Below, piece after piece: positions 36,789 through 50,700 of a stretch of 64,000 bases of DNA. The position numbers and the translations under genes are program-made. Position 1 is the first letter of the stretch; every line of letters starts with the position of its first letter. This stretch comes from Syngnathus acus (Eukaryota > Chordata > Actinopteri > Syngnathiformes > Syngnathidae). The notes beneath the pieces were generated by a model. It was not told the origin of the DNA. It saw only the letters and a list, made by a program, of their open reading frames with translations, and ran no database searches. Location: the NCBI RefSeq assembly GCF_901709675.1, contig NC_051092.1, positions 4,530,491 to 4,594,490 on the forward strand. Reading direction: 5' to 3'.

Positions 36789-39700
36789 ATGTCGACCAGC
36801 AGTCCCGAGGCGGTGAAGAAACTGCTGGAGAACATGCAGACCGACCTGCGCTCGCTTTCCATGGAGTGCAAGAAGAAATTCCCCCCAGTTAAAGAGGTCA
36901 GTCTTAGCATAGGCTCTATTTTTACTTCTTTTTTCCTCCACAAGTGTAACCTAACCACCATCACCACCAGCGGGCCTCCTACTGGACGGGTCCGTGAAAA
37001 AGTTCGGCCCATGAATAAGCTGCTTGTTCAAACGAGTAGGCTCCGTGCCACGTCAAACTGTGGACATGACATAAGGATCGGGCCCGACCCTATCCTTAAG
37101 TCATGTTCACGTACTTTTTCTAATTTCATTAATTTTCCATGCATAGTTTAATCCGTGATCCAGAATGTCCCTGTGTGTATTGTCAAAAGATCTTTGCAAA
37201 ATCAATTCATAGCTTGTCTGACAATAACTGGATGATACATTTTTTTCTGCTAGCCAAAGTTTGAACTGTTTATAATGTAGTCATCAGCAAGAGACGTGGG
37301 TTGTTTTGGCAAGCCAGACTGGTTTCTATCCAAAAAGCAGAGAACGCGCTTACACATTGTCAGATTTCTTTTTCCTGACTGTCCGAATTGGAGAAGGCAG
37401 GGCTGTCTTAGCTCTCTGTGACGAAAACAACCCAAATTGATGAGAAAGGGTCTAATGACTCCATCATTGGAGTATTAAATAAAAGTGTGGGTTGGGTAAT
37501 CATTTCTAAAACGATTCGATAGTGACAGCCCTAATTAAATGCTGCATTGATGTTGAGTTTAATGACAGCGATATCGAGAGTGATGGTGCAGCGGTTGGCT
37601 CGTCTCGACTCCTTTGCAGGCAATTTATAGGAATACGAGCGTGAACAGTAAGCCTCCCTGTGCCTAGAGAATGCTGGTTACTGTTGTAGTGTCTCTTAAG
37701 ATTAAATTTTATTTTGAGAAAAATTTCCACAAACTCGTAAACTTAGTCCAAATTATTTTATTCCCCTTCAATTATCTGTTCTGTTGTGCCATTCCTCCAC
37801 TTTGTGTGTGTGTGTGTTTGTGGCTATTGTTGTGAGTCACAGAGGAGACAAGGCAGGCTTTATGACACCGCAAAGCTCCTCAACAAACACAAATCCTCTT
37901 TATCGGTCATTTGCTTGGCTTGTATCACTCCACAAGGCTGCTTAGAAAATCATTTCTACTCCGCCCAGCCTTAGTTGAGTCTGTTTCCTACTCATTATAT
38001 CAACGACTGTATGAAAACATCTTTTCCTCTTCATTTTCCAAAAAACGTGAATAAGTCAATTCATGGAACAGAAGATATTTGATCACAGAAGTCTTCAAAT
38101 GAAAGAAAGGCCTCAAATTTGAGCAACATGTGGAAGAATTTGAAACACTTTGTTGATGTTGTTGGTTAACATGTAAAAAAAAAAAAAAGGGCTTGTCATC
38201 GTTCCAGGAATTTGCTGAATTTGGACACATCAGTGTCTGTGCGCCGCTTCCTTGTCAAATAGATGAGCAGACGGGAATCACTTCTGCTTTCAAATTCTTC
38301 CCCAAATGCGCTCGTATTGTTATAAATAACCTGAGGGCTCTTGAATGCCGTCTTTCACAGAGGCTCTTATGTGACGTCGGTAAAAGCTGTTCACAGGCAA
38401 CTGGAAAGCTTCAAACACCACTTTCTTTCTGAGCAAGTGGTGAGAGTTGAATCCCCGAGTTTTCCTTTGGGCTTCTGTGGAAAGAAAATGACTTTTCTAG
38501 AATTAGAACACCCTCAAGCTTGACTTAAATCCAAGCATCAGTTCACTCACAATTGCCTCGTGCAAATGCCAAAACATAACGTGGGTTACCGTGATGACCC
38601 ACTTTGTGACTTTTCTGACCCTTGTTGTGATAATAATGTCTCACCACCTTACAATGACATTTATAATCATTATTTTGATATGTTACATAGGAATGCATTT
38701 GTAACATTTTTTTAAATCATTAATGGGGAAAAAAAGAAGTGCCCCGTCCTCTCTGCAGAGAAGTAAACAGTGTGAGGAAATAACTCTCAACAAGACAGAT
38801 GTTGCCTCATTTAAAAGAAAAAAAAAAAAAGTAGTTTGTGGTTTTTCCTTCAAGGTTCATGTCCATCTCCAAATTATATACCACGGAAAAGGTTTTACTA
38901 TGGCAGCGTGCGTCTCTGTATGAAATGTTGCTGTGCTTTTTTTTTTGCACTTGAACCCAATTGCTTTCTTTCTCCCCCCTTAGGCGGCCGAGTCTGGCAT
39001 TGTGAAGATTAAGACAATTGCAGCGAGGAATACCGACATACTAGCTGGTGAGTGAATCTGCTCACTCTTGCTTGCCAGGCGGGCTTCGATATCCTTTTGA
39101 GCCTTAAGCAGGGTGCACACTACACCCCTTTTTTTTAAATTTTTTTTTTTAGGGCAGCTTAACTAAACTCTGACACATTCACTGGCATCAGTTTTTTTCT
39201 ATACTGTCGGCCATTTTGGAACATTTCCCTGCTACTTCAAGATCCACAGAATATCGTCTTTCACCAGAAAAACATTTTTTATAGAAGTTTTTTCATTTTT
39301 TAGTAATCAACTGTTGAACTTTGTTGGTTTTGCTAAAAATGCGTATTTCTGACTGAATTTGAGAGAAAACAATTTTCATGAAAAAAAACGTCACTCTGAT
39401 GCTAGTATTTGTTCGCTTTTGTGTCTCATCAAATAGTAAAACAATAAATCCACACATGCCACCAAAAAAAGATGCTGACTGAGTCCACCAGTCTTAGTTG
39501 GATGGTCATTCACCATCGGCCCTTTTCTGACTTATCTCAAAAAGAAGGGAATGCACAAATCTGGCCAATTGTTGTATTGACTGCTTGGGTGACCGCAAAA
39601 GGATCAAAGAGGATCTCGCAGAGTGGAAGCAAACCGAGCAGAACACGTAGAAGGATCTTCTTTGTTGTGACATTTCAAGCACAAGGCTCTCCCTCAGTCT

Positions 39701-41754
39701 TAAGATTTGAGGCGCTTTAAACAACACAGCTAATTCTGATCTCACTTAAAAGGAGAACTTTGAATCGAACAACAAGTCGTGGGTCCCTCTCTGTGTCTTG
39801 GAATTCCCAAAATACTGAATGACATGTTTTTCTTTCTTCTTCCACAGCTCTGAAGGAGAATAGCTCCGAAGTGGTGCAGCCTTTCTTGATGGGCTGCGGC
39901 ACCAAAGAACCTAAAATCACCCAGCTGTGTCTGGCTGCCATCCAGAGGCTCATGTCTCACGAGGTGGTTTCTGAGGTGAGGACAGTGGCGGGTTGGACAG
40001 GCGACCTCCTTAATGCAAATGCAGACAGCACACCAAGGCTGATGCCTGAGGTCGTTGAGGCCATGAAGATGATCTGGCCCAAGGACATTCTGTCATGACT
40101 TATTTGTGTCATCCTGCTTCACCCGAGGAAACACACACATAGCTCTTGTTTTGAATCAGGTGTTCCTAATTTTGTGGACACTGAGTCTGAGTGCCCTTCC
40201 TGATATTACTTGAATAGTTCAATCAAATCAGTTTTATTATGTCACACAGACAACCCAAATAGATGCTAAATATAATTAATTTGATTTATTAATGCAAAAA
40301 AAAGGAAAATCTCACAGACACCATGGTTAAAAATCACACCGGCGGCCATTAAAAAACAACAACTGGCCACTCTTGAGGGACTGCATGAACAGCTGCGGCA
40401 CCCATGAAAGCGCAGATATGTCAGAATCATTTCAAATGAAGCGCACATCATCATCTGGTACTTTTGCACGCATGATAAAGGTTTGGTGGCATTTGTTGTC
40501 GCAGGCGGCGGCGGGCAACATCATCAACATGCTCTGGCAGCTGATGGAGAACGGTTTGGAGGAGCTGAAGCTCCTTCAAACAGTGCTGGTACTGCTGACC
40601 ACCAATACGGTGGTCCACGACGAAGTACTTTCCAAGGTCGAGTCACACCCGCACACACACACACACACACACACAATGCTCACGTTGAACTTGTCACATT
40701 AAATCAACATTTGCATGCTGTTGTCGTGTGCTCTTGCAGGCCATTGTGCTTTGTTTCCGTCTCCACTTCACCAAAGACAACATCACTAACAACACGGCGG
40801 CCGCCACCGTCCGGCAGGTAGTCACCGTGGTCTTCGAGAGGATGGTGGCTGAGGACGAGCGTTTCAAAGGTTCCGACTCGAAATGCCGGGGAATGGGGCT
40901 GTGACTGTGTTGTTTTTCTTTTTGTTTATTTTTTATTACATTCCAGAGTCAAACATTATTGGCACAACTCTTATATCAATTCTGTGTTTGTCTCAGGTAT
41001 CGTGGAGCAGCCTCCTCCTGTCCAGGGCAATACCAACAGGCGGTCTGTCACCACCTTGAGGCCGAGTGCCAAAGACGCATACATGCTCTTCCAGGTATGT
41101 CCACAAGGGGGCGGCAGTCACCTTCACAGCTGTATGCACTATTGACATCTCTCTTGACTGCTCTTCATCTATGTAGCTATGTGAACAGAAGACTCATAAC
41201 TTGAACAACTTGCAAATAGCATCACTCGTAATCTTGCTGAACACACCGCTCATTATTTGCCCCGCCCCACCCTTTTCAGGACCTGTGTCAGCTGGTGAAC
41301 GCAGACGCCCCCTACTGGCTGGTGGGGATGACGGAGATGACGCGGACGTTTGGCCTGGAGCTGCTGGAGTCGGTCCTCAACGATTTCCCTGGCGTGTTCC
41401 TACAGGTGCTTCCGTTGAATTTCAAGTGTTTTTATTGATCGGATCCCACGAAGGGGGATCTGTTGCTACATTTGTCATAGCAGTAGACAACATGTCTAAA
41501 TATTAATATTGTTTGCTAAAAAAACAAAAGTGTCTCATGATCAGTTCCCTCTCTTTCAGCACCAAGAGTTCAGCTTCTTGCTGAAGGAGCGCGTGTGTCC
41601 GCTGGTCATCAAGCTCTTCTCCCCCAACATCAAGTTCCGACAGGGCAGCAGCAGCGCCGCCTCGCCGGTTCCCGTGGAGAAGCCCTACTTCCCCATCTGC
41701 ATGCGGCTGCTGCGCGTGGTCTCCGTGCTCATCAAGCACTTCTACAGTCTGCTG
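36789..41754 (+). CDS. mon2: mon2 exons 1-8 (DCB and start of HUS region)
   Basis: Exons: 36,789-36,896; 38,984-39,047; 39,848-39,975; 40,505-40,636; 40,740-40,869; 40,997-41,094; 41,280-41,405; 41,560-41,754. Landmarks: [100 protein letters not shown] and [15 protein letters not shown]. The exon 5 donor is weak (AAAG/GTTCCG) but the phase and the following acceptor fit. Intron 1 is 2.1 kb, and intron 4 has a CA repeat just after the exon 4 donor. Together they form the first ~327 residues. Confidence 0.94.
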
Positions 41755-44700
41755 GTACGAGCGTGCCAGAGCTGCTCACTATGGCTGCCGTTCTGGATCA
41801 GAGGTTTCCTCAAGAGGGGAAGCTCATGTTCTTAGTTGAAATGGTGAAACGATTACTTCTCATCGGGGCTTTTCAAGAGAATTATTTAATATAATAATGA
41901 TATAATGATAATATTATAGCTTGGTGTTATTTATTTTGATGGTGTGGTGTTTTTTTTTTTTTCCCTTCCATCTTCCTGACTTGAATTTTCTTTCTCCAGG
42001 TAACAGAGTGTGAGATCTTCCTGTCTCTGCTTGTAAAGTTTCTGGATGGGGAAAAGCCGCAGTGGCTCAGAGCTGTGGCCGTGGAGTCGGTACATAGGCT
42101 GTGTGTGCAGCCACATTTATTACGGTAAGCGCAGGGTTTTGTTTAAAAATAAACATTAGGGCGTTCACAGAGTAGTCAACTCATCCACTTGTCAACTTTC
42201 CCACCATGTTTTTTTTTAATTATAGTGACTGAAAAAGATGTCACAAGCGAATCCTTGACTTGACTTTTAATCACATTTAGTGTCGTCTTAAAATCTGAAG
42301 TCAAACCAATAAATATGGTAATAAAGTGCGAATGAGTCATTGATAGGTAGTCCTTCCAAAAGTCATTTTTGAATCCCTCCTTTTGTTCTAGTTCCTTCTG
42401 CCAATCGTATGACATGAAGCAGCACTCCACCAAGGTGTTCCGAGACATTGTCAATGCCCTGGGCTCCTTTATCCAGTCCCTCTTCATCGTTCCTAATGTG
42501 GGCAATGCGTCAGCTGTCGGTGCACCAGCTGGTATGATGTTGGGCTCTTTTGAGACCTTGCCATTTACAAATGACTCGTGCCGTTCCCGCAGGGATATTT
42601 AGTTTTAAATAGATTTCTTTTCCCCACTTGTAGAAAAGGCTCAATAAAATCAATTAACTGCCAAGCCATATATCAAGTCTGTTACAAACATTTTTTTAGG
42701 TGGCTCTGGATCAGGTCCCCAGGGCACAGCTCAGGGCGGTCCAGGCCCAGGGGGCGTCAGCGGGACCCTGACTACCCAGGCTGCATTTGAATATCGCGGC
42801 ACCTGGATCCCCCTGATGACCGTCAGCGCCCAAGGCAGCGCCAAGGCCACCTAGTGAGACTCCATCGCCACTGCTCTGTTCGTGCCACACGTAACATTCC
42901 TTAACGTTCACATTTCCGCTAGCCTGGAAATGCTGGACAAAGTGGAGCCGCCGTCCATCCCCGAGGGTTACGCCATGTCAGTCGCCTTCAGCGGCCTCCT
43001 GGACCTGGTCCGAGGCATCACCACCATGATTGAAAAGGAGCTGGCAGCAGAGGAGGAAGCGGCGGCTGAGTCCAGAGAGGCTCAGCCCGACCACAACTGG
43101 CAGCCACCACCTGGTGAGACGTGATTTGGAAATTAAGTTGTGTTGTTTGGGGTCATCTTCCGATGTCAGGCTGGGTTTTTGTATAATGGGCATTCATGAT
43201 GGTCTTCTGCCTAATGTGTCTCAGGAGCTCATCTGGTGTGGGAGGAGATGGTCAGTGCCTGCTGGTGCGGTCTGCTCGCCGCCTTGTCTTTGTTGCTCGA
43301 TGCCAGGTAAATGAACGAGCGCCACCTTCAATGAAGTCCTTGGCTCTGTCAGGCGTCCAGTACACAGTGCACATCTGCTTGTTTGCAGCACCGACGAGAC
43401 GGCCACGGAGAACATCCTGAAGGCCGAGCTGACCATGGCCTCGCTCTGCGGTCGCTTGGGCCTGGTGACTCCGCGCGACGCCTTCATCACGGCCATCTGC
43501 AAGGCTTCTCTCCCGCCGCACTACGCGCTGACCGTTCTCAGCAGCAACGCCGCCAACTTGTCCAGCAAAGGTAGCGGAAGCCGATACCTAGAAATGACAA
43601 CCGCAACCTGATGTTTGATGAAATTTGCGCCTGCAGTCATGTGTATTGATGTTAAATTAATGAGTTTTGCGTATCCTCATGGTTTGAAGTGTGCTCTGTT
43701 CAGCTGAGTTTCTCGTGTAAACTCTCGGCGTGTGGCGCTCCCCCGGTGCTCGGCTCTTATTGCGGTAATCCATAACGTTCTGCCGTGACTTCTAATTAAG
43801 ACGGCGCCTGGGGAGTGTTCAAACGTGCACACGCAGCTTCTTTCAAAAAGCCCCCCTTAGACATTTACTATTTGCATATTAGCTTGTATAGATAAAGCCG
43901 GCTAATTGGTCTGCACATGTTGAGTTGATTAAAAGAGCTTCTCCTGCAGGCTTTCAGTGTTTGTTATAACACAACCCATCTTGTGTTTGTGTGTGTGTTT
44001 TTTTCTTTCTACAGCCTACTCAATTCAGGGCCAGAATGTGCAAATTATCAGCCCCTCAAGCGAGTCTCATCAGCAGGTGGTAGCCGTCGGGCAACCGCTC
44101 AGCGCCCAGCCCCAAGGAACCGTTGTGGTAGGGAAATACCGTGTCATCATTTTTGATCGACAGATGTAACCAAGGATATTTTTTATGTTAGAGATGCAGT
44201 GATGCCAATAATAATAATAACTTAAGACAGTGACTTTGTTTTCCCCTCGCTCAAATGGGTCTTTGTTCCGACGTAATGGACGACGTTTCTCACTGTGCGT
44301 TTCTGTCAAAGCTGACGGCCAAGAACATTCAGTGCATGCGGACGCTGTTGAACCTGGCCCACTGCCACGGCGCCGTGCTGGGCACCTCCTGGCAACTGGT
44401 TCTGGCCACACTGCAGGTACAGCCACCCACCGTGCTTTAAAAAAAAAAAAAGAACGGTTTCATTTATTTTGATGTTAATTTGAAGGTGTTTTCACACATA
44501 GTCAAGTTTATTTATATAGCCTTTAATCATAGAAGCATTCATTAAAATGGATTGAGGGGGGAAAAAAAATGATAATTGTTTTCCTTGAAAAAACTGAAAA
44601 GTGGAGAACACACACGGTGCAGCAATACAATTAGGCAGACAATATAACAATAGTCATCTATTTTGTCTCTACAAAAATACAAATATTACTGCATCTTACA

Positions 44701-47700
44701 GTTGTGAAACGGTTTTGTGTTTTTTATACTGACCCCTGGTGGCCAGAGGTTGAAAAAAAAACAATACACAAACAATACAAAGTCTTATGAGTCTTTTTTT
44801 CAGAAACGCTTTGATTTTTAAGTCGGTAAATGATTGTCGTTTTGATTCTAGCACTTAGTGTGGATCCTGGGACTAAAGCCGAGCGTGGGCGGTGCCCTCA
44901 AACCCGGCAGAGCCGTGGAGGGACCCACTACGGTACGCTGGCCTGCAACATTCTCTATACGCCTGTGATGGTGCATTTTCTGAGCGTGATTTCATCTCCA
45001 TCCCGTTAAGGTGCTGACCACGGCTGTGATGACCGACTTACCTGTCATCTCCAACATTCTCTCCAGGCTTTTTGAGAGCTCCCAGTGAGAACCCGTTTGC
45101 GCTGCACTACACATATTGTAGTAACTAATCCCAATGGTATCAAGTAATGCTATCATGACCGAAATGTCTGTACGTATGTGTACTCTAGGTACTTGGATGA
45201 TGTTTCCCTTCATCATTTGATCAACGCTTTATGTTCTCTTTCGCTGGAAGCGATGGAAATGGCCTACGGGACCAACAAGGTATTGAGCACGCGTGCCTTT
45301 AGGTCACAGGGGTGTCAAAGATACGGCCCGCCACAACATTTTAGGTGGCCCGCGAAGACACATTGTGCATCGAATTCATGTCAATTCTAAAATTTCAAAT
45401 TGTTTTCACTTCAAAAAAAAAAAAAAAAAAAGCAAAACAATGAACCTTGTCTCGCACGCAGGAGCCGTCGCTGTTCGCCGTTGCCAAGCTGCTGGAGACG
45501 GGGCTGGTGAACATGGATCGCATCGAGATTCTCTGGAGGCCTCTGACTGGACATTTACTGGAGGTAACATAAAACGCAATATTTGACCCCATCGGTGTTT
45601 TTCTGTGCGTGTCTGCATGCTAAATTGAAATAAGACAAATGCTTTGACCTTTCATATCAGGGAGTTGAGTCTCCCCCTAGTGAGGAAAGTTTTTTTTTTT
45701 CATATTTTCTTTCTTATCTCCCCCTCTCTTTTGCATTCCTGTCTGTTTTGCAGAAGGTAAGTGATGACACACTCATCCAAACTTCCTTGGCCTTTCATTC
45801 TTTGTGCTTTTTTTTTTTGCTCTCTCCCCGAGTCCTTATCTTCTCCCTGTGATCATGTCGGGAGTGACGTCGCTGCTATACAATGTAATGTGTCCACTGT
45901 GCTTAGTCTTCATTTTGCAAATTTTTTTTGCCACCAAAGCAAGATCTGGCTCTTTTTTTTTTTTTTTTTGTCTGCAGGCTTCACATTCATGTGCTAAAAA
46001 AACAGACAACAATTTTAAGAAAGATCTCATCTATTTTATCTCTTTGACAATATTGATGAAGCCGTATCGTTAGCATAATAGCATAATTGCCCCGGGCCAT
46101 TTTTCCGATTGCACCTATTCAACCATCAGATGGATTATTAAAGAAAAAAATACACAAAACTTAATTGTAATTTTTGTTACTATTGTGATAGTAAGAATGT
46201 CTTTTGGGCGATTATGTTATTAGTCCAACGATAGTCATCTTTAACACCTTTTGTCTGTGTGGACAAGGCGCCATTCTCATGTCTGTACAAACGTGATTTG
46301 ATTACATTTGTATTTGGCAAGCAACTCTATTTTATCATCATCCGTTTTGCTTCCCGCACACGCCTACGCTGAAATCTGCTGGGAAACGGATCGCTCCTTT
46401 CAACCTCCCTTGCAATCGGAGCTGATGCAGCGGCAAAGAAAAAACGCACACAAATCCACCCACGCGTCCACAAACACACACAGGCATGTTTGCATTTGTG
46501 CGTATGATGTGACGTGTCCCGCAGGTCTGCCAGCACCCCAACTCCAGGATGAGAGAGTGGGGGGCCGAGGCCTTGACGGCCCTCATTAAAGCCGGCCTGG
46601 ACTACAAGCACGAGCCGCCGCTCGGACAGAATCAGGTAGTCAAACCCTCATGTCCAACTCACAAAGCAGAGTATGCTCGGCTCTCTGCGTGATAGCAAGT
46701 GCCCTTGTTTAAAAAAAAATAAATAAATAAAAAAAATTATTTAAATATTGTATATTATTATATCTATAAAATATTATTTATTTACATATTTAGTACATGA
46801 CAAAAAAAAATGAGATAATGCAAAACTAAATAAAGCTGTGTTTCCTCCAAGCGACTGCAGCTTCTGCTGCTAAACCCGCTGAAGGAGTTGTCCAACGTGC
46901 TCCACGCCGACATTCGACAAAAGCAGCTGGAAAGCGTGCTGCAAATCCTCCAGAGCCAGGGGGACAGTCTGGGCCCCGGCTGGCCCCTCGTCTTGGGTGT
47001 CATAGGAGCTATTCGCAACGATCAAGGGTAAGCGCATGCAGCGAGAGCCTTTTGAATTGAGCAAACCTTTTTTGATATTGACCAACGTGTGCGCTGGGTC
47101 CTCAGTGAGTCGTTGATCCGAACAGCCTTCCAGTGCCTGCAGTTGGTGGTGACAGACTTCCTCCCCACCATGCCTTGCACGTGCCTCCAGATTGTTGTGG
47201 ATGTGGCCGGAAGTTTCGGCCTACAGAACCAGGAGCTCAACATCAGTCTCACCTCAATTGGCCTACTAGTGAGGCTTCACACGCAGTTGTCCAGAAATTT
47301 GTGTCGCAACTTACTCCTCCCAATCCTTTAACTGCCGCTTCTTTTCCTGCCATCAGTGGAACATTTCAGATCACTTCTTCCAAAGGGGTGAAGCCATCAC
47401 AAAAGATTTGGACAGGGAAGAAGAGGCCCAGCAGAAGCAGGCCCGGGAGAAAGGCGAGACCCTCAACAGGCCCTTCCATCCCGCCCCTCCCTTCGACTGC
47501 CTGTGGCTCTGCCTCTATGCCAAGTTAGGCGAGCTGTGCGTGGATCCGAGGCCCGCCGTGCGGAAAAGCGCCGGGCAGACGTTGTTTTCCACCATCGCTG
47601 CGCATGGCACCTTGCTGCATCAGCCGACGTGGCACATTGTGGTCTGGAAGGTAAGCAGAGGAAGCAGCTTATGTTTATTATTTAACAAGATTCTTGCTCC

Positions 47701-50700
47701 AATGTCCCAACTATGATTTTTCTTTTGCCGCCAGGTGTTGTTTCACTTGCTGAACTGCGTCAGGACGTCGTCCACCACGGCGGACAAGGAGAAGATCGAG
47801 TCCGGCGGCGGGAACATCCTCATCCACCACTCGCGTGACACAGCGGAGAAACAGTGGGCCGAGACTTGGGTGCTGACTTTGGCCGGGGTCGCCCGGATTT
47901 TCAACACCCGGCGGTACCTCCTCCAAAAACTAGGTGAGTCCCAACAAAAATATGGCCAAGTATCATTATTTAGTCACTGCATTGGTCTTAATGGCCAGAG
48001 GAGGTGACAGAGTTTTGTTTCCATGTTACTACAGGTGACTTCTTTGAGGCATGGGAGGTCCTCCTGACCCACATCCAGTCAGCTGCGCTGAGCAAGAACA
48101 ATGAAGTGTCCCTCGCTGCCCTCAAGAGCTTTCAAGAGATCCTGCAGATCGTTACCCCTGCGAAAGACTCGGACAAAGCGGGCGACGCGTTTGCCGCTAT
48201 TGGCGTCCCGCCGGTCCTAATCGATCCCCTCTCGGCGTCCGGTCCCGGCAGACCGCTAGTGCGTTCGGATTCGCTGGTGGAACGGCTGACCTGCTACAAC
48301 GGCGCCGAACTGCAGGCCCCTCCGCCCGGGGAGGAGTCGGCCTTGGAGGACTTAACGTTGTGGTGGTCGGCGTGGAACACGTGGTACCGCACGGGAACGG
48401 ATAGCACCAGGCCGCCTAGTGGCCAGACGGAGAAGCTCTCCTTCATCCCCAGCCAGCCCTTCCTCACGGCACTCATCCAAATTTTCCCGGCCCTGTACCA
48501 GCACATCAAGGCCAACTTCAGCATGGAGGACCTGAAGAAGCTGGGGGTCATCCTCCACGGCGCCGTGTCGGTACCCATCAGCAGCGACGCCTCCCCGTTC
48601 ATTCTGCCCTCCTACACCGAGGCCGTCCTCACCAGCCTGCAGGAGGCCGTGCTCACTGCTCTGGATGTTTTGCAGAAGGTAAAATATATATATATATATA
48701 TTTATTTTTTTTAAACAGCCAATGTCTTAGCAATAAAAATCCAAATCCGCGCCGCATTGAAACAGCGCGTGGTGGGCCCGGTAAATGATGTGATGTCGTC
48801 GTCTCCTCGGTGGATGTCAGCAGTGTGTGTTTGTGCCTTCCTTCCCCGCCGCAGGCCATCTGTGTGGGCCCAGAGAACCTGCAGGTCATGTACCCGGCCA
48901 TCTTTGAACAGCTGCTACTCTTCGTGGAATTCTCCTGCAAGCCTCCGCAGTACGGCAGGATAGAAACCAAACACGTGGCCAATGCCAAATACAACCAGGT
49001 AACATTCATTCGACAGTCGGAAATTGACTGACAATCGTGTGCGCCCCCTCCCCCGCCCCATCAGCATTGTGTGTTCAACTTTGGAAGTTCCACTTCAGTT
49101 TTCAAATCCAGCATGCGCTTCCTCGTCGTCCTCATAACGCTGGGCAGGTTGAGAGAATGACGCCATTCAGTTTTTCCCGGAACTAACCCCAGACTCCCCC
49201 CGATTTTGATCCATCTTGAAATTGTTTAATCGAAAGGGTCAAACTACATTCCTGTCCCGACCAAACCGATGTCGCGGGTGGTCTATATCGCTCTCGTCCA
49301 ACATTGTCCGGTCGCCGGTCAGACTGAATGTTCCCCCCATAAATCTTGTCTGGATGACGTAACCTCACTGAGACGACACAAATTTGAACGTGAAACTTTA
49401 ATTCCAATCTTTTCTTATTCTGTTTCTGGGACTACTCACTGACCGGATAACCGTTTTAGATCCAGCTCTTTGCGCCGGTGAGTTCCATCCTCCGCCCCCC
49501 CCCCCCCCCCTGTATTTGTAATCTGCCGTGCTTGCACGACTGCTCGTGTTTTCATTCCAGCTTTTCCTGGGTGGGCGGGATGAGCGATGGCACAGCATGA
49601 GAGCTTCTCGCACACTCCACATTCTAACCTCCTATGCAGTGTCATCTCCTCCCAATGCTTGTGGTTTGCTCGGTGTTTGTGTGGTTCTTAAAGGCACCCA
49701 CCCCCCCTTGTTAGAATCGCCACTGAGATTGAGCTCATTTAAACCCATTTGGAACTTTACATTTGTTTTTCCTTGATTGCACTGGTAGGGGGAAAAAAAA
49801 ATTCTCCTTTTCAATTTCATTATTTAATAATTAATTTGATTTTATACCCATTTGGAGCTTTAAATAAGTTTTTTCTTGATTGCACTGGCAGGAAAAAAAT
49901 TCTCCTTTTGATTTTTTTTATTCTAATTATTTAATCATTTTATATCCATTTGGAGCTTTAAATTATTTTTTTCGTGATCGCATTGGTAGGAAAATAATTC
50001 TCCTTATGAGAATTAATTATTTAATAATTATTTTAATTTATACCCATTTGGAGCTTTAAATTAGTAAATTCTTGATTGCACTGGTAGGGGAAAAAATTCT
50101 TCTTTTGAATTTGATTTGATTCACTTTTTTTTGTTGCTGTATCTTGCTCATATTTGCTTTCTCTCTGGGAGCAGTAGCCTAGCTGGTGACGATGGCCGCA
50201 TGACTCCACCCACTGCACTTTATTAAACACCGTGCAGTCGCGGTCCACCCGCACAACCTAAAATAAACAGCTCGGTTTTGAGTGACACCGTCGTGGAGGT
50301 ACTCGTTCCACATGTGTGCTTCTTGTTTGTCTGCGCCACAATAATTAAACGTGTTAAACTACCTCCCCGACGGTGTCGTTATCTCGTCATATTAAATTCG
50401 ACATGAGCGTGGCGATAATTGCTTTTACAAATGTGTGTGAAACTTCCAAATGTCCCTTATTAACTACTCACGCTTTTATTAATATAACATAATACGTGTT
50501 GAATAATAACTGTCATTTAATTTAAGTTTTTTTTTTTTTTTGGTGTGTGTGTGTGTGAAATGCAGGCAGAGTGGGTTGCCTTAAACTACGTGCCCTTTGC
50601 CGAGCGCTCCCTGGAAGTGCTGGTGGAGCTGTACCACAAAACGGCATGCCATAAGGCGGTCATCAACGAGAAGGTCCTGCAAGGCATCATTAAGGTGGGC

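Noticed and set aside
48004-48714. 236-codon plus-strand frame as a single gene
   Set aside because: It is mon2 exon 26 (48,035-48,678) with intron bases at both ends, not a separate gene.
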